This document shows, in pieces, positions 32,888 to 42,500 of a DNA stretch of 64,000 nucleotides (position 1 is its first letter; each line of letters begins with the position of its first letter). A program made the position numbers and the translations under genes. This DNA comes from Pseudonocardia endophytica (GTDB lineage: Bacteria > Actinomycetota > Actinomycetes > Mycobacteriales > Pseudonocardiaceae): assembly GCF_004339565.1 (NCBI RefSeq), contig NZ_SMFZ01000001.1, forward strand, positions 1,488,001 to 1,552,000, written 5' to 3'. The notes beneath the pieces are model-generated. The model had not been told where the DNA came from and made no database searches. It was given only the letters and a program-made list of their open reading frames with translations.

Positions 32888-34303
32888 TCAGTCGTCGCGG
32901 CGCACGCCGGGGAGTCGTGTCGCCCCGACGAGCGCGATCAGGCAGAACCCGAGCACCCACCAGAACGTCTGGCCGAACGCGAGCGCGGTTCCCCCGGGAC
33001 CGAGGTCGGTCAGACGGGACTGCAGGATCACCGCCACCAGCGCCGTGCCCACCGAGCCACCGAGCGTGCTGAGCAGGTTCAGCGCGCTCGCGGCGCGCGG
33101 GATCGTCTCCCGGGCCATGGTCCGGTAGACCAGGGCCATCACGGGTGCCCCGATCAGCGCGCCGCCCGCACCGCGCACCAGGAGCGACGCCGCCACCGTC
33201 CCGTCCGGCGGGTCGAGCGCGAGCTGGGTGAACACCACCGTGCCGGCGGCCACCAGGCCGATCCCGGACAGCACCAGCGTGCGCGGTGCGACGCGGTCCA
33301 CCAGGCGGCTGACCAGCACCGAGGCGAGCGCCGCGCCGACGCCCTGCGGGGCCAGGAGGAGGCCGGTCTCCCACGCGGTCAGGCCACGTCCGGTCTGCAG
33401 GTAGAGCGGGAGCAGGAACGTCGCCCCGAACAACGACAGCCCGAGGATCACCAGTGCCAGCGCGGCCGGGCCGAACGGCGTCGTGGTGAACAGCCGTGGG
33501 TCGATCAGCGGTGTCCCCCGCATCCGCAGCCCGTGCGCGACGAACAGCACCAGCATCACCGCGCCCGCCACCATGATCGGCGCTCCGGGCAGCACCCCGC
33601 CGGTCCGCGAGATCTCGGTCAGGCCGAGCACGAGCACCGCCAGACCGGGTGGGAGCAGCAGCGCACCGCGGACGTCGAACGGCGTACCTGCGCCCACCGC
33701 CTCGCCGCGCGGGACCACCCACCACGCCAGCACGGCCGCGGCCAGCCCGATCGGCAGGTTCACGTAGAACAGCCACGGCCAGTCCGCCACCCCGAGGATC
33801 GCGCCGCCGACGAGCGGACCGAGCACCGGGGAGAGCAGCGGCACCATGCCCACGATGCTGATCACCCGTCCGATCCGCTTCGGGCCGGCCAGCCGGGCCA
33901 GCACCGCCTGCCCGGTCGGCGGGAGCAGGCCCCCGGCCAGTCCCTGCAGCACCCGGAACGCGACCAGCGACGGCAGCGACCACGCCAGCCCGCACAGCGC
34001 CGACGCGGCCACGAAGCACAGCACCGCACCGACCCAGGTCCGACGCCCGCCGAAGCGGTCCACCAGCCAGCCGGACGCCGGGACGGCCGCGACCACCGCC
34101 AGCAGGTAGGCGGTGCCGACCCACTGCACCTCGACCGGGGTCGCGTCGAACTCGACGGCCAGCGTGCTGATCCCGACGGCGACGATCGTCGCGTCCAGTG
34201 TGGCCATGAACGTGCCCATGACGAGCACGAACGCGGCTCGGATCAGCGGGCCGTCGATCCGTTCCGGTGGAGCCGCGGCCGACCCGTCACCGGGAGCCGT
34301 CAC
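32888..34303 (-). CDS. DHA2-family MFS multidrug-type exporter (EmrB/QacA branch)
   Basis: 471 residues from GTG 34303; the ribosome site is weak. Inner-membrane protein with about 14 hydrophobic segments. Motif C-like antiporter sequence LSPVLGPLVGGAILGVADWPWLFYVNLPIG in TM5, motif A GWLVDRFGGRRTW in loop 2-3, and N-terminal FMATLDATIVAVGISTLA with the conserved TM1 Asp. This set is diagnostic for drug/H+ antiporters of the EmrB type. The substrate is unknown. Its 3' end faces the ArsR-type gene; the siderophore lipoprotein follows upstream on the same strand after 76 bp. Confidence 0.92.
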   Translation of the reverse strand: MTAPGDGSAAAPPERIDGPLIRAAFVLVMGTFMATLDATIVAVGISTLAVEFDATPVEVQWVGTAYLLAVVAAVPASGWLVDRFGGRRTWVGAVLCFVAASALCGLAWSLPSLVAFRVLQGLAGGLLPPTGQAVLARLAGPKRIGRVISIVGMVPLLSPVLGPLVGGAILGVADWPWLFYVNLPIGLAAAVLAWWVVPRGEAVGAGTPFDVRGALLLPPGLAVLVLGLTEISRTGGVLPGAPIMVAGAVMLVLFVAHGLRMRGTPLIDPRLFTTTPFGPAALALVILGLSLFGATFLLPLYLQTGRGLTAWETGLLLAPQGVGAALASVLVSRLVDRVAPRTLVLSGIGLVAAGTVVFTQLALDPPDGTVAASLLVRGAGGALIGAPVMALVYRTMARETIPRAASALNLLSTLGGSVGTALVAVILQSRLTDLGPGGTALAFGQTFWWVLGFCLIALVGATRLPGVRRDD

Positions 34304-34379
34304 GATCCGTCCGCCGCCCCGTGAGCGTGCCCGTCGCCGAGAAGGGCGGCGGCGGGGTCGCCCGTCGCGCCGGCCCGGC

Positions 34380-35375
34380 TCATCCGGCCTTCCGGAACGT
34401 CGTCTGCAGGCGGTCGAGGGTGTCCAGCGCGCCGTCGTAGTCGGGTCGGTAGCTGGTGGCCGGCAGCTCCCACACCCGGTTCGCGCGGAACGAGGGCAGG
34501 GCGGCGTAGATCGGGTTCTTCGCCAGGTCGGCGAGCGGCGGGCCGCCGAGGTCGACCACGATCGCGTTCGGCGAGTCGGCGGTCCGCCCGAGCAGCTCCG
34601 GGCTGATCTGCAACGAGTCGCCGGTGCTGGCCAGGCGGGCTCCGGGCGCCTTGGCGACCACGTCGGAGGGCTGCAGCCCGACGCCGCGGCCGAGCGCGGG
34701 CAGCGCCGCCTTCGCCGGGACCAGGTAGACCCGGTCGCCGGGCAGCGAGGCGATGTAGACGACCTCGCCCTGCGGCGGGGTGATCGCGCCCTGCACCTCG
34801 GTGACCCGGTCCTGGTAGCGCTGCTGCAGCTCCGCGACCCGGTCGCTGCGGTTCACCGCGTCCGCGACGGCCGCGAGCTGGTCCTGCCAGGCGATGACGG
34901 TGCGTGGGACCAGCACCGTCGGGGCGATCGCGGCGAGCTTGTCGTAGGACTCGGACGCCTGGACCGCGGTGATGCCCTGCCCGCCGCCGACGATGAGGTC
35001 CGGCCTGGCGGCGGCGACCGCCTCGACGCTCAGCTGCTCACCGGACGGGAGCGGCGTAGTGCCCACCTCACGGGCCGCGTCCGCCCAGGAGGGCGGGAAG
35101 CCGCCGTCGAAGTTGGTGACTCCGAGTACCCGGGTGTCGGACGCGACCACCGGGACGTCGAGCGTGTAGAAGTACCCGGCCAGACCCCCGGACAGCACGA
35201 CGACCCGCTGCGGGTCCGACGGGACCTCCACCGGTCCACGCTCGGTCTGCACCGTGCGCGTGCCCTGGTCCTGCGCGCCCGGGCCCGACGCCTGGCCGCC
35301 GCATCCCGCGACCAGCACGGTCACCATCGCGAACACGGCCGCCGTCCACCGCATCCGCCTCCCCCCGACAGTCAT
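34380..35375 (-). CDS. Iron-siderophore ABC transporter substrate-binding lipoprotein
   Basis: 331 residues from ATG 35375 with AGGAG eight bases upstream. The signal peptide ends in a lipobox (MVTVLVAGC, Cys at about residue 25), so it is lipid-anchored outside the membrane. The class III binding-protein fold is recognisable: VPSDPQRVVVLSGGLAGYFYTLDVPVVASD, RPDLIVGGGQG, TVLVPRTVIAWQDQLAAVADAVNR, and LPATSYRPDYDGALDTLDRL. It captures ferric siderophores for an ABC importer that is not in this window. An iron-box-like sequence lies 60-80 bp upstream, and the gene is probably iron-repressed. Confidence 0.9.
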   Translation of the reverse strand: MTVGGRRMRWTAAVFAMVTVLVAGCGGQASGPGAQDQGTRTVQTERGPVEVPSDPQRVVVLSGGLAGYFYTLDVPVVASDTRVLGVTNFDGGFPPSWADAAREVGTTPLPSGEQLSVEAVAAARPDLIVGGGQGITAVQASESYDKLAAIAPTVLVPRTVIAWQDQLAAVADAVNRSDRVAELQQRYQDRVTEVQGAITPPQGEVVYIASLPGDRVYLVPAKAALPALGRGVGLQPSDVVAKAPGARLASTGDSLQISPELLGRTADSPNAIVVDLGGPPLADLAKNPIYAALPSFRANRVWELPATSYRPDYDGALDTLDRLQTTFRKAG

Positions 35376-35436
35376 CTCCCTGGCTCCTCTGCTCCCGAGG
35401 CCGCCCCGCCCTGCGGCCATCCGGACCAAAGTAGAA

Positions 35437-35455
35437 AGTTAGGCTGCCTTTATCA
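35437..35455. promoter_or_regulatory. Candidate iron box (IdeR/DmdR-type) upstream of the siderophore lipoprotein
   Basis: AAGTTAGGCTGCCTTTATC keeps the TTAGGCT half and a weaker CCT-TTA half of the actinobacterial iron-box consensus (TTAGGTTAGGCTAACCTAA). It lies 62 bp before the lipoprotein start, near the likely promoter. The location and the gene's function support it; the match is imperfect. Confidence 0.55.
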
Positions 35456-35501
35456 ATGGGTCACCTCATGTGACGGCGGCGACCTCCTCGTCCGGATCGT
35501 G

Positions 35502-36194
35502 CTATTCGCCGGACAGGTGCACGGTCGTGATGCCGGCCAGCACCAGGTCGACGCCGGCGAGGAACTGCTCGCGGTCGTCGTGGTCGCGCATCTGGCCGGC
35601 CACGGCACTGGCGAACGGGAAGTCGTCGGCGTCGAGCGCCTCCCACTCCGCCGAGACCGAGTCCAGGAACGCGGACCGGTCGATGCCCGGGTCCGCGGCA
35701 CCCGCGTTCGCGACGTTCTGGCCCGCGGCGCCGAGGACGTAGTGCACCAGCGCCGACGACGCCGTGAACCAACCACGCTCCGGGACTCCGAGCGCACGAA
35801 CCCGGCGGCCGACGGCGTCGAAGATCCGCGGTGCGACCGTCCCACGCGGGTTGCGGGCGAGCTCGGTCGAGAGCTGCGTGGCGAGCCAGGGATGGTCGTC
35901 GATCGCCTCGAACAGCCCGAGCGCGACGGCGCGGATCTCCTCCTCCGGTGAGCCGCCGACCTCACGCGCCAGTGCGGCCACGAGGACGGACTCGGTCGCA
36001 GCAGTGAGCAGCTCCTCCTTGTTCGCCACGTGCCAGTAGATCGCCCCCGCACCCGTCGCGAGCCGCTGCGTCAGCACCCGGAACGTCAGGCCGCTCTCCC
36101 CCTGCGCGTCGAGAAGCTCGACGGCGGCCGCGATGATCCGCTCGCGGGTCAGCGAGTCCGTGCGCCGCGAGCGACTCGCCCGTGTGGTTGCCAC
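35502..36194 (-). CDS. TetR family regulator (TetR_C-type), divergent from a TetX-like gene
   Basis: 230 residues from GTG 36194; the ribosome site is poor. HTH: LTRERIIAAAVELLDAQGESGLTFRVLTQRLATGAGAIYWHVANKEELL. The GAIYWHV recognition helix is the one found in TetR(class B)-like repressors. The C-terminal domain (AIDDHPWLATQLSTELARNPRG) follows the TetR_C pattern. It stands divergent from a flavin monooxygenase gene, with two palindromes in the 73-bp gap. The pair has the layout of a repressor that senses an antibiotic-like substrate and a gene that modifies it. Confidence 0.92.
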   Translation of the reverse strand: MATTRASRSRRTDSLTRERIIAAAVELLDAQGESGLTFRVLTQRLATGAGAIYWHVANKEELLTAATESVLVAALAREVGGSPEEEIRAVALGLFEAIDDHPWLATQLSTELARNPRGTVAPRIFDAVGRRVRALGVPERGWFTASSALVHYVLGAAGQNVANAGAADPGIDRSAFLDSVSAEWEALDADDFPFASAVAGQMRDHDDREQFLAGVDLVLAGITTVHLSGE

Positions 36195-36203
36195 GACACC
36201 ATC

Positions 36204-36252
36204 TTGACAGCTCTGGAACGCCGTTCCAAGCTCTCGTTGGAACAACATTCCA
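36204..36252 (+). promoter_or_regulatory. Two TetR-type operators and a -35-like TTGACA in the divergent gap
   Basis: TGGAACGCCGTTCCA (36214-36228, perfect six-base arms) and TGGAACAACATTCCA (36238-36252, five-base arms) share the TGGAA half-site, with centres 24 bp apart. TTGACA at 36204-36209 is placed for rightward transcription, so the first palindrome would cover the spacer and -10 of the monooxygenase promoter. Confidence 0.85.
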
Positions 36253-36267
36253 GACAAGGAGCGCGCC

Positions 36268-37386
36268 ATGCACGTCACGATCGTCGGCGCCGGGCTCGGC
36301 GGTCTCGTCCTCGCCCGCGTCCTGCACGTCCACGGGGTGCCGGTCACGGTCCACGAGGCGGAGGCCTCGCCGTCGGCCCGCACCCAGGGCGGGATGCTCG
36401 ACATCCACGAGCACAACGGCCAGGTCGCGCTGCGCGCCGCCGGCCTGTTCGACGAGTTCCGCGCCCTCGTGCTCGAGGGCCACGAGGCGTCGCGGGTCCT
36501 CGCGCCGGACGGGACCGTCCTCCTCGACGAGCCCGACGACGGCACCGGCGGCCGTCCCGAGGTGCAGCGCGGCGAGCTGCGGCGGATGCTGCTCGACGCG
36601 CTCCCGGACGGCACCGTCCACTGGGGACACAGGGTCACCGGCGTCCGCGCGCTCGGCGAGGGCCGCCACGAGCTGACGTTCGCCGACGGAACGACGGAGA
36701 CGACCGAGCTGCTGGTCGGCGCGGACGGCGCGTGGTCGCGGATCCGCCCACTGCTCTCCGACGCGACGCCGGAGTACACCGGCACCTCGTTCGTCGAGAC
36801 CTACCTGTTCGACGGCGACACCCGGCACCCGCGGACCGCAGAGGCCGTCGGGGCCGGCGCGATGCTCGCGAACACGCCGGGCAAGGGCATCCAGGCCCAC
36901 CGCGAGAGCGACGGGCGTCTGCACACCTACGTCGCGCTCTCGCGCCCGCAGGACTGGTTCGCGGCCGTCGACTTCACCGATCCGGCAGGCGCGGCCGAGC
37001 GGATCGCGCAGGAGTTCGAGGGCTGGGCGCCGGAGCTCACCGCGCTGATCACCGAGGGCGACACCGATCCGGTGCTGCGCCCGCTCAACGCGCTGCCCGT
37101 CGGGCACCGGTGGGACCGGGTGCCGGGCGTGACGCTGCTCGGCGACGCCGCACATCTGTCGGTGCCGAACGGCGAGGGCGCCAACCTCGCGATGTTCGAC
37201 GGGGCCGAGCTCGCCGTCGCGATCGCGGCGCACCCCGGGGACGTCGAGGCCGCGCTGAGGGCCTACGAGGGCGCGCTGTTCCCGCGCAGCGCCGACGAGG
37301 CCGCCGAAGCCGTCCGCGATTTCGACCTCTGCTTCGGCGCGAACGCCCCGGACAGCCTGATCGCCCTGCTCACCGGGCAGGCGTGA
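36268..37386 (+). CDS. FAD-dependent monooxygenase, TetX-like
   Basis: 372 residues, ATG 36268 with AAGGAG six bases upstream. Class A flavoprotein hydroxylase: FAD loop MHVTIVGAGLGGLVLARVL, substrate-side motif ARTQGGMLDIHEHNGQ, LLVGADGAWSRIRPLLS, and the second FAD motif VTLLGDAAHLSVPNGEGANLAMFDGAEL. The QGGMLD and PNGEGANLAM blocks match the TetX/tetracycline-destructase-like branch better than the phenol hydroxylases. It is under a divergent TetR repressor. Whether tetracyclines are the substrate is not known; many actinobacterial members act on other polycyclic compounds. Its 3' end overlaps the convergent LtrA gene by 17 bp. Confidence 0.9.
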   Translation: MHVTIVGAGLGGLVLARVLHVHGVPVTVHEAEASPSARTQGGMLDIHEHNGQVALRAAGLFDEFRALVLEGHEASRVLAPDGTVLLDEPDDGTGGRPEVQRGELRRMLLDALPDGTVHWGHRVTGVRALGEGRHELTFADGTTETTELLVGADGAWSRIRPLLSDATPEYTGTSFVETYLFDGDTRHPRTAEAVGAGAMLANTPGKGIQAHRESDGRLHTYVALSRPQDWFAAVDFTDPAGAAERIAQEFEGWAPELTALITEGDTDPVLRPLNALPVGHRWDRVPGVTLLGDAAHLSVPNGEGANLAMFDGAELAVAIAAHPGDVEAALRAYEGALFPRSADEAAEAVRDFDLCFGANAPDSLIALLTGQA

Positions 37387-38542
37387 CGGGCGGCCGCACC
37401 ACCAGCACGGCCACGACCAGCGCCATGATCACCGCGGTGATCGTGAACGGGATCGGGATCACCGGGTCCAGCAGGACGAGCAGCGCGCCGACCGGGACCA
37501 CGACGTTGACCACCCGGTCGGCGTTGTCGCGGATCGCGATCCACCAGATCCCGAGCACGAACATCGCGATCGGGACGGTCACGGTGAACGACGCCGCGAC
37601 ATCGGAGAGCTTGCTCTGCCCGGTCAGCACGTCGATCTCGACCTCGATGCCGGCCGAGAACGCACCGGCCGCGGCGAAGATGAAGTAGTGCGCGTAGCCG
37701 TAGCGCAGCGACCGGCCGAGCGACGTGATCGCCTCGTGGTGCGGGGGCCAGAAGTAGATCCACCACAGTGCCGCGGTGACCACCAGCGCGAGCACCGAGA
37801 TCGAGATCAGCGGGGCCAGCGCCTCGGCGTCGTGCAGCGACTCGATGACCGCGTTCGCCGAGGCGAGCAGGCTCTCGCCGAGCAGGATCAGCGTGAACAG
37901 CCCGTACCGCTCGGTGATGTGGTGCGGGTGCCAGGGCGTCGTCCCGGTCCGCTCGGCCAGCACCGGGACCGAGATCTCGGCCAGGATCAGCACGACGATC
38001 GCGACGCCCTGCACGGGGCCGGACAGCAACAGGACCAGCAGCCACAGCACCTGGACGCCCGCGATGCCGCCGGCGTAGATGTTCGTCGCCCGCCGGATCG
38101 CCCCGGCCCCGCGGGACGCCCGCAGCCACTGCGCGATCATCGCCACGCGCATCACCACGTAGGCCAGCACGAGCACCGTGTAGCTGTGCTCCTCGAACGC
38201 CGGTCCGACGCCGGCGGCCAGCACCAGCACGCCCGCCATCTGCACGATCGTCAGCAGACGGTAGAGCCAGTCGTCGCAGTCGAAGGACGTGGCGAACCAG
38301 GTGAAGTTCATCCACGCCCACCAGATGCCGAAGAACACCAGCGCGTAGGACAGCAGCCCGTCGACGACATGGTTCTCGGTCAGCGCGTGGTGCAGCTCGA
38401 CGGCCGAGATGCTCACCGCCACGACGAACACGAGGTCGAAGAACAGCTCCAACGTGCTCGCCGTGCGTCCCGGCTCGTGCGGGTCGCGCGGGCGCATGGG
38501 GATCAGTCGCGAGCGGGTCCCCGGGTCGCTGTCGTGCGTCAC
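37370..38542 (-). CDS. Low temperature requirement protein A (LtrA) family membrane protein
   Basis: 390 residues from GTG 38542, with no clear ribosome site. About ten transmembrane segments. LtrA signatures: STLELFFDLVFVVAVS near the N-terminus, MNFTWFATSFDCDDWLYRL, TPWHPHHITERYGLFTLILLGESLL, and WWIYFWPPHHEAI. The family was named from a cold-sensitive Listeria mutant; its molecular role is unknown. Convergent with the TetX-like gene and overlapping it by 17 bp. Nothing in the context assigns a pathway. Confidence 0.92.
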   Translation of the reverse strand: MTHDSDPGTRSRLIPMRPRDPHEPGRTASTLELFFDLVFVVAVSISAVELHHALTENHVVDGLLSYALVFFGIWWAWMNFTWFATSFDCDDWLYRLLTIVQMAGVLVLAAGVGPAFEEHSYTVLVLAYVVMRVAMIAQWLRASRGAGAIRRATNIYAGGIAGVQVLWLLVLLLSGPVQGVAIVVLILAEISVPVLAERTGTTPWHPHHITERYGLFTLILLGESLLASANAVIESLHDAEALAPLISISVLALVVTAALWWIYFWPPHHEAITSLGRSLRYGYAHYFIFAAAGAFSAGIEVEIDVLTGQSKLSDVAASFTVTVPIAMFVLGIWWIAIRDNADRVVNVVVPVGALLVLLDPVIPIPFTITAVIMALVVAVLVVRPPVTPAR

Positions 38543-38588
38543 GAAACGGCACCCTAACGGCGGACACCGACAATCTCCGACGGGGAGA

Positions 38589-39446
38589 TCAGCGGGGTGT
38601 CGGCACCTCGGTCACCAGTATCCGCGCCGAGCGGCGCGCCTGGACCTCGTGCAGCCGGTCGACGCCCTCGAACTCGTTGCACAGCAGGAACAGGTGTCTG
38701 CCCTCCGGCCCGCCGAGCACGCAGGCGAAACACGGAAGATCGGTCTCGACGCGATGGGTGATCTCGCCGCCGTCGAGCACGCGCACGCACGCACCGGCCG
38801 GGTCGGACGGGTTCCCGGAGTGCGCGGCGACGTCCGCGGCCTGCGACCAGATCGCGGACTCGGAGTCCACGCAGATCCCGTCCGGGCCGAGACCCTCTGC
38901 CCACACGCGGCGGCCGGAGAGCGATCCGTCGTCCGCGACGTCGAACGCGCTGAGTCTCCCGGCGAAGGACTCCGCGATCACGAGCGTGGAGCCGTCCGGC
39001 GTCACGACCATCCCGTTCGGGAAGTCGATGTCGCCCGCCACCCGCCGGTGGCTGCCGTCGTCGGCGACGAGCTCGATCCAGCCGGGTTCCGGAGCCCCGC
39101 CGCCCGCGAAGTCGAAGTCGGCGCCGTCGACGTAGACGTGCCCGGCCGCGTCGACGACGATCTCGTTGCCGCCGCGCTCGCAGTGCCGCACCAGCGTGCC
39201 GTCGGGCTCATGGCGGGTGGTCTGCGGGCCGGTCGTGAGCAGCCGCCCGTCGGGCAGCCAGTCGATCGCCCATCCCATCTGCTGCGGTCCCGGCGCCATC
39301 ACCTCGGCCCGGCCGTCCATGTCGACGGCGACGACCTCACCGGCGCCCCAGTGCGCGAACCACAACCTGCCGTCGTGCCAGCGGGGTGACTCGACCATGA
39401 CCATCCCGGTCAGCAACGTCCGGGGCTCGGGAAGGCGCTCGACCAC
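38589..39446 (-). CDS. SMP-30/gluconolactonase-like beta-propeller protein
   Basis: 285 residues from GTG 39446. Six-bladed propeller hydrolase of the SGL family. Expected metal ligands are present: Glu19 (MVMVESPRWHDGRLWF), the Asn in IDFPNGMVVTPDGSTL, and the Asp in GPDGICVDSESAIW. CERGGNEIVVDAAGHVYV is the usual substrate-side loop. Members open lactones of sugar acids using Ca or Zn. No signal peptide, so cytoplasmic. It is divergent from the fused ABC exporter, 124 bp away; no sugar catabolic genes are nearby. Confidence 0.9.
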   Translation of the reverse strand: MVERLPEPRTLLTGMVMVESPRWHDGRLWFAHWGAGEVVAVDMDGRAEVMAPGPQQMGWAIDWLPDGRLLTTGPQTTRHEPDGTLVRHCERGGNEIVVDAAGHVYVDGADFDFAGGGAPEPGWIELVADDGSHRRVAGDIDFPNGMVVTPDGSTLVIAESFAGRLSAFDVADDGSLSGRRVWAEGLGPDGICVDSESAIWSQAADVAAHSGNPSDPAGACVRVLDGGEITHRVETDLPCFACVLGGPEGRHLFLLCNEFEGVDRLHEVQARRSARILVTEVPTPR

Positions 39447-39570
39447 GGTTCCGGAGGGTAGCGAGGTCCGAAAACCGGGCGCGCCGGACCGGTTCGCCCG
39501 GTTAGCGTCGACGGCTCATCCCCCGCCGGAAACCCGTCCGGCGACGTGTGCGCGAGACCGGAGGTGCGAC

Positions 39571-42500
39571 GTGCGTGGGCAGGCGCTGACCTGGCGGCGG
39601 CTGGCCGGCGTACCCGTCACCGTCGCCGTCCTGCTCGCGTCGGTCGCGGCTGCGGCCGAGACCGCGGCGGCGACCGTCGCCGGGCAGGTCGCGGCCGGGC
39701 CGACCGTCGCGCTGGTGGCCGCGCTCGCCGTGCTGCTGGTCGGGTCAGCGGGGCTCGACATGGGCGGGCGCGTGCTGTTCTCCGGCGTCGTCGGGCGGGC
39801 CGAGGGGCGGCTGCGCGCCGACCTGCTCACCTCCGCGACGGCGCAGCCGATCACCGTGCTGGAGGACCAGGCCGTCGGCGAGCTGATCGACCGCGTCGAC
39901 GACGACACCCGCCAGCTGGCCCACCTGTTCCGCCGCGCCGGCTGGGAGACCGGGCGGGCGGTGCTGCGCTCGGTGCTCGGCTGGCTCGTCGCCGGGTTCG
40001 TGTGGTGGCCGGCGTGGGTCGCGTTCCCGGTGGTGGCGGCGCTCGTCGTGCTGGTCGCGAAGCCGCTGACCGCACGGATCGCGCGGTGCAAGACCGAGGA
40101 GGAGGCTGCCTGGTCGGACCACTCGGCGCAGCTGGAGGAGGCGATCGCCGGGCAGGACGACGTCCGCACGGCGCTCGGCCAGGCGCACGTCGTGCGCGCC
40201 TACGCGGAGCGTGCGCACGCCGTGCTCGAGCGGGTCCGCCGCACGTGCCGCGCGTCGACGAAGGTCGGTCTGCGCACCGGATTCCTCGTGCACGCGCTGC
40301 TCGCCGGGGTCGCGCTGGCCGGCGTCGCGGCGGTGTCCGGTGGCGGAGCCGGGGTCGCGCAGCTCGTCACGCTGTGGCTGCTCGTGACGGCGTTCGTCGG
40401 GCAGGTGGACCAGATCGTCGACCGCATGCCGGAGATCCAGGCCGGGCTCGGCGCGCTGGCCCGGGTCGGTTCGCTGCTGTCCGCGGAGCGGGAGCCGTCC
40501 GGCGGCGGTTCCGTTCCGCAGGGACCGGCGTCCGTGCGCTTCGACGGGCTGACGGCAGGCTACCCCGGCGGCTTCCACCTGGCCGGGATCGACCTGACCG
40601 TCGAGGCCGGGACGACGTGCGCGCTCGTCGGGCGCACCGGGTCGGGCAAGTCGACCGTCGTGCGGGTGCTCTCCCGCGCCGTCGAACCCCCTGCGGGACA
40701 GGTGTTCGTCGGCGGCCGGGACGTCACGACCGTCGCGATCGACGATCTGCGACGCGCGGTCGGCGTCGTCACCCAGCGGACCGAGATCCTGTCCGCGACG
40801 CTGGCCGAGAACATCACGCTGTTCGCCGACGTCCGGCGGTCCGATGTGGAGACAGCGGTGCGGGCGCTCGGGCTCGACGAGTGGGTCGACGGGCTGCCGG
40901 ACGGCCTGGACACCCGGCTCGGCGTGGGCGGTCTGACGCTGTCCGCGGGCGAGGAGCAGCTCGTCGCGTTCGCGCGTCTGCTGGTCCGCGACGTCGCCGT
41001 CGTGGTGCTGGACGAGGCGACCGCGCGGATGGACCCACAGACCGAGGAGCGGGTGACGCGCGCCGCGTCGGCGCTGCTCGCGGGCCGGACCGGCATCCTC
41101 GTCGCGCACCGGCTCTCGACCGTGCGCCGGGCGGACACGGTCGCCGTGCTCGACGGCGGCCGGGTCGTGCAGGAGGGACCCCGCGCGTCCCTGGCGGCGC
41201 GGCCGGGCCGGTTCGCCGACCTGCTGGCCGCGGCGGGCGAGAGCCCCGACACGGAGACCGCGCCCGCCCCGCTGCGCCGGGCCGCACGGCGCCCGGTCGT
41301 GCCGCCGGTCGCCGCGCCGTCGCCTCCGCTGTGGCGGGCGGTCGTGCGGCTGCTCGCCGCGCACCCGAACTGGGGTCTGTTCGGCGGGTTCATGTTCACG
41401 CTCGCGACGGTCGGTGGTGCGACGGGCGCGGTGACCGGCTGGCTGTGGGGTCGGGTCGTCGGGGCGCTGGAAGCAGGGGCCCAGCCGTGGAACGCCGCAC
41501 TGCTGCTCACCGGAGTGCTGCTGCTGTTCCCGGTGTGGATCGCGTTCGCGTTCCGGACGTACCCGCTGTGGTGGTCGGCGCTCGCGCTGCGGATGCGGCT
41601 GTCCGTCCTGCGAGGACAGACGATGCAGCACCGGCTGGTCAGGACGCCGCCCGGCGAGGTGGTCGCCCGCGCGCTGGACTCGGACCGGCTCGTGCTCTAC
41701 GCGGACCGCTGGGTCGACGTCGCCAACGGCGTGATCGTGGTCGGCGTGACCTGGCTGGTGTCGGGGGACGTGCGGGCCGCGGCCGTGATCGGCGTGGCGC
41801 TCGTGCTGTGCGCGGTGACGTCGGCGATCGGTGCGCCGTTCGCCGGCCGTGCCGGCCGGGCCGCTGCCGACGCGCGCGCCCGGTTCGGGACGGCGCTCGG
41901 CTCGGCCCTGGAGGCGGTGCGGACGGTGAAGCTGGCCGCGGCCGTCGGACCGGTGCGCGCACACCTGGCCGACGTCGACCGGCACCGGGTCCGCGCGGCG
42001 ATCCGCGAGCAGTCGGTGCGGGCCGTGCTCGACGGCGTGCCCGGCATCGTCGTGCAGTCGGCGGTGGTGCTGTCGTGGTCGCTGCACCTGAACGGGACGT
42101 GGGACCTGCCGACGGCGCTGCTGGTCACGACGGCGCTGTCCGGATCGGTGTTCCTGGGCCAGGTGTTCGGCTCGGCGGTCACCGAGGCGCCGATCGCGCG
42201 CCGGTGGCTGACCACGGTCTCCGCGCTGGCCGGCACGTCCCGGCTGGCGGCGCTGCCGTCCGGTGTGGACCTGGTGACGGGCGCCGCGCCGGAGCCGGAC
42301 GTCCCGCCGCGCGAGCCGTTGCGACGGCTCTCGCTGGAGAAGGTGACGGCGGTGCATGACGACGGCACGGTCGGCGTCGAGGCCGTCGACCTGGACGTCG
42401 ACGCGGGCGCGCTCGTCCTGCTGACCGGCCAGGTCGGGTCCGGGAAGTCGAGCCTGCTCGCGGGCCTGGCCGGGCTCGTCGGGCACGAGGGCACGGTGCG

